In this document: one piece after another, positions 43,310 through 49,516 of the stretch
How the letters are laid out: the number at the start of each line of letters is the position of its first letter
Position numbering within the stretch: the stretch's first letter is position 1
Source: Candidatus Peregrinibacteria bacterium GW2011_GWF2_38_29
GTDB lineage: Bacteria > Patescibacteriota > Gracilibacteria > UBA1369 > UBA12463
Direction of reading: 5' to 3'
NCBI GenBank assembly: GCA_000992695.1
Contig: LBUS01000004.1
Location: 81,454 to 130,969, forward strand
Length of the DNA stretch: 49,516 bases
Position numbers and translations under genes: made by a program
The notes under the pieces: model-generated
Databases searched by the model: none
Told to the model about the DNA's origin: nothing
What the model saw: only the letters and a program-made list of their open reading frames with translations

Positions 43310-43378
43310 AAACGCTTAATTCTATTGAAGCCTCAAATAATACATGATATAAATAGATAGCAATTTTTCCTAGCACGT

Positions 43379-43455
43379 GGGGTTGTAGCTCAGTTGGCTA
43401 GAGCGCCTGCTTTGCAAGCAGGAGGTCAGGGGTTCGATTCCCCTCAACTCCACCA
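43379..43455 (+). tRNA. tRNA-Ala(UGC)
   Basis: A 77-nt cloverleaf on the plus strand with a GGGGTTG/CAACTCC acceptor stem, anticodon arm CCTGC TTTGCAA GCAGG giving UGC, GGGTTCGATTCCC in the T arm and an encoded CCA. Unlike the other two tRNA-Ala genes here it has no structured leader element. Confidence 0.96.
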
Positions 43456-43485
43456 AAAAAAACGATTCTTTGACTTTACAAGACT

Positions 43486-44457
43486 TTAAACCTGCATTGG
43501 AAAAATCGTTAACTCTCCAAATAACGTGACTTTGACAGGGAAACCTGCAATGGCTTTTTGCATAAATTCACCATCAATTTCCAATTCAATCATTCCATTT
43601 CTCCTCGACGGCAACTCTTTAATCGAAACTTCTCGGATTTCACGACCAATCCATTTATATGCTCTATAATCACCATTCGATTCTATAACACAAGTTCCTT
43701 TACCGTTCTCGTCAATTGCACTTGCGGTTAATAAAAATAACTTACCGCCACTTCCAAGATCAATAGATTTAAGCATATCGAAAAAAGCATTTAAATCAGG
43801 CAAAGTTGTTTCAATCGCTTCTCCTACTAAAATTTGAGCATTTCCATCATCAGAGAGGTCCAAATCAATTTTTAGATATTGCGCAACGCTCGGAAAGGCC
43901 TGTTCTCTCATGAAATATGCCTTTTCTTCACCGGACGTATATATAAAAGGCTTACCTATAAGAAGCTTCAATCTTCCATCCTCTACGGCATTACCAGTTT
44001 CTTCACAAATTAAAGCAACGGATTCAACCGTCACCAATGCGTCAAGATGCAAATATTCCAAAATAGCAACCTTAGTACGATCAATCTCGTCATCACTAAG
44101 TAAATAATTTCCATTGCCGTCTTTTGCAGACCAATTTTTAAAATTATCAAAAAATGACACCAAAGGATGATTCTTAGACAAATCAACTTCGGCCATTTTA
44201 CCAAAAACTTTCATTAAAATTTCTTCTCTTTTTAATCCCCTCAACTGCTCTAACTCAATAATAATAGAGCCCAATAATTTACCTAATGGATCCAAAACCC
44301 GTTTATTTTCAGCAAAATGTCTTAATACGCGCTCGGGAAGCCCTGCAGCACAAAATACGCTTTTCGCCTGCCTACCATTATCGAATCGCTGATTTTTAAA
44401 AGGAGCATCAAGATATGCTTGAGTTCGTGAATCTTCTATTGTAGGAAATTTCTTCAT
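43486..44457 (-). CDS. Unknown cytoplasmic protein
   Basis: Not recognised. The 323-residue product has no signal or membrane segment. The N-terminal half is helical and charged (FKNQRFDNGRQAKSVFCAAG, LERVLRHFAENKRVLDPLG-like in RVLRHFAENKRVLDPLG). The C-terminal half appears beta-rich (GKLFLLTASAIDENGKGTCVI, split here at 20 residues: GKLFLLTASAIDENGKGTC) and ends in ELEIDGEFMQKAIAGFPV. No catalytic motif is clear. It stands between tRNA-Ala(UGC) and the 16S terminator and has its own strand neighbours only in rRNA, so context gives no hint. Confidence 0.7.
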   Translation of the reverse strand: MKKFPTIEDSRTQAYLDAPFKNQRFDNGRQAKSVFCAAGLPERVLRHFAENKRVLDPLGKLLGSIIIELEQLRGLKREEILMKVFGKMAEVDLSKNHPLVSFFDNFKNWSAKDGNGNYLLSDDEIDRTKVAILEYLHLDALVTVESVALICEETGNAVEDGRLKLLIGKPFIYTSGEEKAYFMREQAFPSVAQYLKIDLDLSDDGNAQILVGEAIETTLPDLNAFFDMLKSIDLGSGGKLFLLTASAIDENGKGTCVIESNGDYRAYKWIGREIREVSIKELPSRRNGMIELEIDGEFMQKAIAGFPVKVTLFGELTIFPMQV

Positions 44458-44535
44458 GAAATATTTATATTAAATAAAAAAATAGATAAAAAGATAAATT
44501 ATATTCAATTTTTAGTCAAACTAAAATCTTCCCAC

Positions 44536-44557
44536 GAAAAAAAGACCTTTCGGTCTC
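44536..44557 (-). terminator. Intrinsic terminator of the 16S rRNA unit
   Basis: Minus strand AGACC-GAAA-GGTCT followed by a T-run, 130 nt after the 16S 3' end. Confidence 0.9.
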
Positions 44558-44565
44558 TTCGTAAA

Positions 44566-44598
44566 CCCCTAACATCCATAATGCAGTAGAGAAACTAG
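44566..44598 (-). other. 16S processing stem, 3' strand
   Basis: Minus-strand CTAGTTTCTCTACTGCATTA plus TGGATGTTAGG pairs over about 30 bp, with a few G-U and mismatches, to the leader at 46222-46253. This is the classic long helix around 16S cut by RNase III. Two further UUCG-capped hairpins lie between it and the 16S 3' end. Confidence 0.85.
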
Positions 44599-44687
44599 AC
44601 TTTATTCTCACCCATAAAAGGTAAGATTGAATTCCCGAAGGAATTCGACCTGTGGCATACCCCGAAGGGATAGCCGTGTTTCACTCC

Positions 44688-46155
<1,468 letters not shown>

Positions 46156-46221
46156 TAGATCGAAAATCGATCTTAATTTATCTCTAGATAACACTAGAGA
46201 TAAAAGATAATTTATTAGCTG

Positions 46222-46253
46222 CTAATTTCTCTACTACACCATAGATGTTAAGG
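46222..46253 (-). other. 16S processing stem, 5' strand
   Basis: Minus-strand CCTTAACATCTATGGTGTAG plus TAGAGAAATTAG is complementary to the trailer at 44566-44598. Confidence 0.85.
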
Positions 46254-46318
46254 AACTCGTTAAGGAGCCTTTCGATACAGAAATAAAACCCATCACCTTT
46301 AACTTGATGGCACATAAT

Positions 46319-46346
46319 ATAATATTCAATAAATAGCCAAAGTCAA
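46319..46346 (-). promoter_or_regulatory. Promoter of the 16S rRNA unit
   Basis: Minus strand TTGACT (46341-46346), a 16-bp spacer and TATTAT (46319-46324). A CCATCA...TGATGG hairpin follows in the leader. Confidence 0.8.
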
Positions 46347-46423
46347 GGAGATTTTTATATTTTTTTTAAATAACTAATAAAAGTTATGTCAACGGCATTA
46401 GAATGCGTAAAACCCATTTTTCG

Positions 46424-46459
46424 TGATATAATTTAATAACCAGCGCGGATTCTCCGCGC
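46424..46459 (+). promoter_or_regulatory. Extended -10 promoter and 5' terminal hairpin of clpP
   Basis: TGATATAAT (46424-46432) is an extended -10. The expected start near 46439 would put the hairpin GCGCGGA-TTC-TCCGCGC (46443-46459) at the very 5' end of the mRNA, a position that often stabilises transcripts. TTAACCAAATAAAAATATG marks the start codon downstream. Confidence 0.65.
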
Positions 46460-46491
46460 AAAATATAAACTAAAATTAACCAAATAAAAAT

Positions 46492-47106
46492 ATGACAACA
46501 AGAAAAGCAAAAAGAATGTCTGACATACTCGTTCCAACAGTCATCGAACGCACAAGTTATGGCGAACGAGTATATGATATTTACTCTCTTTTACTTAAAG
46601 AAAGAATTATTTTTGTCGGTACTGCAATCGACGACATTGTTGCAAACACAGTAATTGCACAACTTCTATTTCTTGAAAAAGAAAATCCAAAAAAAGATAT
46701 CACAATGTATATTCATAGCCCGGGCGGACACGTCACGGCAGGTCTTGCAATCTACGACACAATGCAAGCCATGAAATGCGACGTCTCAACTGTTTGCGTC
46801 GGTATGGCGGCATCAATGGGCGCAATCTTGCTCGCAGGAGGCACAAAAGGCAAAAGATATGCCTTACCAAATGCAGAAGTCATGATTCATCAACCACTCG
46901 GCGGCACGGAAGGTCAAGCTTCAGACATAAGGATTCACGCTGAACACATCATCAGAACAAAAGACAGACTCAATGGACTTCTTGCAAAACACACAGGGCA
47001 AGATTTCAAAAGAGTTGAAAAAGATACAGACCGCGACAATTTCATGACAGCGGAAGAAGCCAAGAAATACGGTTTGATTGATGAAATAATTAAAGGAAAA
47101 GATTAG
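46492..47106 (+). CDS. clpP: ATP-dependent Clp protease proteolytic subunit
   Basis: The tetradecameric serine peptidase that degrades proteins fed by ClpX or ClpA/C. The 204-residue product has the propeptide-like start, the [19 protein letters not shown] segment, and the catalytic triad Ser108 (GMAASMGA), His133 (MIHQPLGG) and Asp182 (DTDRDNFM). Length is normal. No clpX is adjacent in the window. Its stop codon overlaps that of the convergent lipoprotein gene. Confidence 0.97.
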   Translation: MTTRKAKRMSDILVPTVIERTSYGERVYDIYSLLLKERIIFVGTAIDDIVANTVIAQLLFLEKENPKKDITMYIHSPGGHVTAGLAIYDTMQAMKCDVSTVCVGMAASMGAILLAGGTKGKRYALPNAEVMIHQPLGGTEGQASDIRIHAEHIIRTKDRLNGLLAKHTGQDFKRVEKDTDRDNFMTAEEAKKYGLIDEIIKGKD

Positions 47107-47348
47107 AACTCAGGGTCAATATCGTAATCCAATAAACATCTACTTTGCGCTGATCTGGATTTCGCTTGCGCTTCTTCAACCGTAACTGAATTCTCAACAC
47201 CACCAAGAGCTTCAATAACATGCAAATAAGTGACATCGGCAATATGCTGACAATGCCTAGTAATACAATCAAAACTCTTATTGCAACCATTAGCACCAAC
47301 AAGAGCGGCAAAAGCCAAAGGCACTAAAAAACTTTTCTTTATTTCCAT
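47103..47348 (-). CDS. Small putative lipoprotein 1
   Basis: Not recognised. The 81-residue product has a basic start and hydrophobic core ([19 protein letters not shown]); the Cys after GANG fits a lipobox cleavage site. The mature part has further cysteines (FDCITRHCQ and SRCLL), an even number that could form disulfides. It is 10 nt downstream of a second small lipoprotein of similar plan, so the two may be diverged duplicates exported together. Confidence 0.65.
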   Translation of the reverse strand: MEIKKSFLVPLAFAALVGANGCNKSFDCITRHCQHIADVTYLHVIEALGGVENSVTVEEAQAKSRSAQSRCLLDYDIDPEF

Positions 47349-47358
47349 ATAAGCTTAT

Positions 47359-47646
47359 TTATTTAGAACAAGCATCAGCTGGCAAACCGGCTGTTCTCAA
47401 GCAAGTTAAACGATCTATTTCCGCTGTAGTATCAACAAATCTTTGAGACATATCACCGCCAGCAGGCATAACACCGGCTCTATTAACTGCATTCAAAGCA
47501 CTATTATGCGTTGCATCTCTACCTTTATTGCATTTTTCGCAAATAGCAGCTCTTTCAGCAGGAGACATTTGAGTTTTATCACTACCACATGCGCCAAATC
47601 CGGCTAAAATAGCAGCGCCGGCAACTAAAGTATTTTTGACATTCAT
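47359..47646 (-). CDS. Small putative lipoprotein 2
   Basis: Not recognised. The 95-residue product has the signal NVKNTLVAGAAILAGFGACG with lipobox AGFGAC, and a mature part with CEKCNKGRDATHNSALNAV and a distal CLRTAG and AC. The spacing CxxC, a helix, then C resembles lipoprotein 1 downstream. First gene of a two-gene run. Possible redox or metal binding is only a guess from the CxxC. Confidence 0.65.
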   Translation of the reverse strand: MNVKNTLVAGAAILAGFGACGSDKTQMSPAERAAICEKCNKGRDATHNSALNAVNRAGVMPAGGDMSQRFVDTTAEIDRLTCLRTAGLPADACSK

Positions 47647-47701
47647 AATTTTTAAATTAAATTAATAAAGGTTTAAATTATTATACAACTTATAATAATT
47701 G

Positions 47702-48628
47702 TCAAGCCTCTTCTTTCGTCAACTTAACAAGCTTTGCTTTTTCAACTGCATATTCAACAATTGCTTTTGCAACATCAACTCCCGTAACTTCTTCGAGGGA
47801 TTTAAAGCCGGGATTTGCGTTGACTTCAAGTACAAGTGGACCTTTCTTGGAACGAATAATATCAACACCACCAATTTCAAGCTTCAAAACCTTAACGGAT
47901 TTAATCGCAACATCAATTTCACGCTTAGTTAAAACCGTTTTTTCGCCCTTTCCGCCAAGCTCAATATTCGATCTAAACTCCCCTTTCTTGGCTGACCTAA
48001 TCATTGTCGCAACAACTTTATTTCCAACGACAAAAACGCGAACATCTTTGCCTTTTGATTCCTTCATATATTCCTGAAGCAAGATAATATTCACGCCACT
48101 TTGCTTCCATAAAAAGCTTAATGCAGACATAACCGCACGTTTGCTTTCCGCAATAACAACGCCGCTTCCATAAGAGCCAAATGGCGTTTTAAGAATAACG
48201 GGAAAAGCATTAACTTGTTTCAAAATATCAGCATTTATATATTTCAAATCACGCACAACAATCGTCTTTGGAATCGGAATGTCAAAGTGATCCAAAATCT
48301 GCATAGTTCTAAGCTTATTTTTCGCTCTCGAAATAGCGTGAAAAGTATTAACAACCGGAAATCCCATCAACTGCAATTGCTTAACAAGTGCCGCCTGAAG
48401 TTCAATGTTTCGAAGAAGTCCAACGCGCGGGATAATGACATCATAATCGGGAAAAACGCTTCCATCGTAAAAAACGCGCGGATTATGCCTATCATAAACA
48501 AGCTGACATTTATCAGCTCTAAAAATTCTTGCTTTATGCCCAAGCTCACGCGCCGCCTGAACAATTCGCGAATCTTCCTTAGACGACTTTCTATCAATCG
48601 ATTCAAACGTTAAAACTGCAATTTTCAT
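47702..48628 (-). CDS. RimK-like ATP-grasp ligase
   Basis: Predicted ATP-dependent amino acid (glutamate) ligase acting on a protein or small-molecule carboxylate. The start chosen is the ATG at 48626-48628 (MKIAVLTFES); the longer frame uses TTG. The 308-residue product follows the RimK plan: an N-terminal domain (KIAVLTF...KARIFRADK), NTFHAISRAKNKLRTMQIL, and the ATP-grasp core with VILKTPFGSYGSGVVIAES. LLQEYMKESKGKDVRVFVVG and the metal site LEVNANPGFKSLEEVTGVDV follow. S6 tail modification, as in E. coli, cannot be assumed. It is divergent from the lipoprotein gene at 48741. Confidence 0.9.
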   Translation of the reverse strand: MKIAVLTFESIDRKSSKEDSRIVQAARELGHKARIFRADKCQLVYDRHNPRVFYDGSVFPDYDVIIPRVGLLRNIELQAALVKQLQLMGFPVVNTFHAISRAKNKLRTMQILDHFDIPIPKTIVVRDLKYINADILKQVNAFPVILKTPFGSYGSGVVIAESKRAVMSALSFLWKQSGVNIILLQEYMKESKGKDVRVFVVGNKVVATMIRSAKKGEFRSNIELGGKGEKTVLTKREIDVAIKSVKVLKLEIGGVDIIRSKKGPLVLEVNANPGFKSLEEVTGVDVAKAIVEYAVEKAKLVKLTKEEA

Positions 48629-48740
48629 AATATTGTTTTTAACGCTCAAACTATATTCAAATTCGAAAAAAATGCAAATAAAAGTTAAAAGTGGTAAAAT
48701 TAAAAAAATAAAAATCTCTCACAAATTTAACTTTCAAAAA

Positions 48741-49328
48741 ATGAAAACCTCACACAAAAAAATTACAGCAACGAGTTTAATAATTGGCTTGCTTATGCTG
48801 TCCGGCTGCGGAAGTAGCACTCCGACAACCGCAACGGTTTCAAATCAAAAATATAAAACGTATGAAACTCAATATATTCAAACTTCATACCCTCAAGATT
48901 GGGATCTGATTGAAGAAAAAGATTTTCCGCAAGGAACGCCAAATTCGACAATCGTTATATTCAAAAGCAATATAAAAAACGAACTTTTCTTAACAAATGT
49001 AAATATCGCACACAGCACGCTTCCTTCTGAAATAGACTCTATTGATTATGGAAAACAAGTTATCGCAAATCAAAAAGCACTCCTCCAAAATTATAACGAA
49101 CTTTCACGAAATGAAATTGAAATTCCAATCAGCGGACAAAATCAAAAAGTCACATTTGTCACATTTGAAGGAAAACGCAGTGCAACCGACCCTGTCATCA
49201 AATTTTCTCAACTATATGCGGTAAAAGGCACGCAAGCATATATTTTAACAGGAGCAATGCTCCCAACTGAAGAAGCGTCTGTTCAAGCTTCCGCGGAAGA
49301 CATAGTCAAATCTTTGAAAGTAAAATAA
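48741..49328 (+). CDS. Lipoprotein with PsbP/DcrB-like domain plan
   Basis: The start is the ATG at 48741 (MKTSHKKITATS); an in-frame upstream TTG would add an improbable Lys-rich tail. The 195-residue product has a lipoprotein signal with lipobox MLSGC (Cys about residue 20), a Ser/Thr linker, and a domain beginning YIQTSYPQDWDL. That domain contains alternating beta strands and ends in a helix (VQASAEDIVKSLKVK), the arrangement of PsbP/DcrB-like folds. Function is unknown; it may resemble the membrane protein at 11032-11712. Confidence 0.75.
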   Translation: MKTSHKKITATSLIIGLLMLSGCGSSTPTTATVSNQKYKTYETQYIQTSYPQDWDLIEEKDFPQGTPNSTIVIFKSNIKNELFLTNVNIAHSTLPSEIDSIDYGKQVIANQKALLQNYNELSRNEIEIPISGQNQKVTFVTFEGKRSATDPVIKFSQLYAVKGTQAYILTGAMLPTEEASVQASAEDIVKSLKVK

Positions 49329-49349
49329 AAAAACCCCACCGAAGTGGGG
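49327..49349 (-). terminator. Intrinsic terminator on the minus strand
   Basis: Minus strand CCCCAC-TTCG-GTGGGG followed by seven T residues. It ends a transcript entering from the right edge and lies directly at the lipoprotein stop codon; the hairpin may serve both directions. Confidence 0.9.
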
Positions 49350-49516
49350 TGAAAGTTTCTGTCAGCCTAAATAAAATAATTTTTGTTTTTGTTTGGCTGT
49401 GAACTTTTTTGTTTTTGTTTGTTTCCTTGCCTATGTGTGGTCGATTTTTTATAGTACCTGCCTTGATACTCCCTGTTTGTGTGTATCGGGTAGAATCCAG
49501 ACCGAAGCCTAGAAAA
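49350..49516 (-). ncRNA. 3' part of an unidentified RNA, cut by the window edge
   Basis: No convincing protein frame in the 167 nt before the terminator, but it looks structured. Minus strand GATAC...GTATC and CAGCC...GGCTG stems flank an A/C-rich single-stranded-looking tract (AAACAAAAACAAAAA twice). The segment GGTCTGGATTCTACCCGATA recalls the 5' part of tmRNA (CUGGAUUCGAC), and a short frame ending in TAG or TGA lies in the A-rich part. No tRNA-like acceptor is seen, so a tmRNA piece is only a weak possibility. Confidence 0.35.

Overview
The window looks like part of a small, AT-rich genome of the Candidate Phyla Radiation (Patescibacteria), with Peregrinibacteria-like lineages a reasonable but unproven guess. 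The support is indirect. The 23S rRNA gene carries a group I intron with a LAGLIDADG homing endonuclease. The 16S gene lies about 14 kb from the 23S-5S pair. There is a PrgI plus TraC-like pair, a large multi-CxxC protein of a kind common in these genomes, and many small membrane or lipoprotein genes of unknown function. TGA acts as a stop codon (for example at the ends of the genes at 11032, 33652 and 47702), so the UGA-to-glycine code of Gracilibacteria/Absconditabacteria does not apply.

Layout. 1-8.5 kb: isoleucyl-tRNA synthetase (cut by the window edge), purine genes purB, purE (class II type) and purC, a polysaccharide deacetylase, and divergent purA. 8.5-21.4 kb: typA, a YgjP-like metallopeptidase, tRNA-Val(CAC), two unknown proteins, tRNA-Val(UAC), tRNA-Leu(GAG), an HtrA protease, 5-formyl-THF cyclo-ligase with glyA, a HAMP/SpoIIE-type phosphatase, a peptide-binding protein split by a frameshift, and lepA. 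21.6-26.4 kb: a PrgI/TraC-like pair followed by a probable acquired island with an NgoPII-like restriction-modification system and two orphan proteins. 26.6-31 kb: 5S and 23S rRNA with intron, preceded by a probable small RNA unit. 31-38.7 kb: tRNA-Ile and tRNA-Ala genes with unusual structured leaders, an ArsP-like permease, a tandem pair of leader-peptide/attenuator modules, and a marR-hlyD-macB efflux operon. 38.9-49.5 kb: ZIP and VIT-like transporters, the CxxC protein, rsmE, peroxiredoxin, tRNA-Ala(UGC), 16S rRNA with its own promoter, processing stem and terminator, clpP, small lipoproteins, a RimK-like ligase, and the end of an unidentified RNA.

The strongest unexplained signals are structured nucleic-acid elements. 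(1) Three homologous three-way-junction elements lie directly 5' of tRNA-Ile(GAU), tRNA-Ala(CGC) and tRNA-Ala(GGC), and their stems show compensatory changes. (2) Two phenylalanine-rich leader peptides sit in tandem, each followed by mutually exclusive hairpins ending in a T-run, in front of small unknown genes. (3) A two-hairpin element with covarying stems sits upstream of both lepA and an 80-residue membrane protein. (4) Two larger three-way-junction repeats lie at 6045-6196 and 26519-26652. (5) A self-contained promoter-terminator unit of about 120 nt lies just upstream of the 23S promoter. Many genes lack a purine-rich Shine-Dalgarno and instead carry a TTAACCAAA-like motif just before the start codon.
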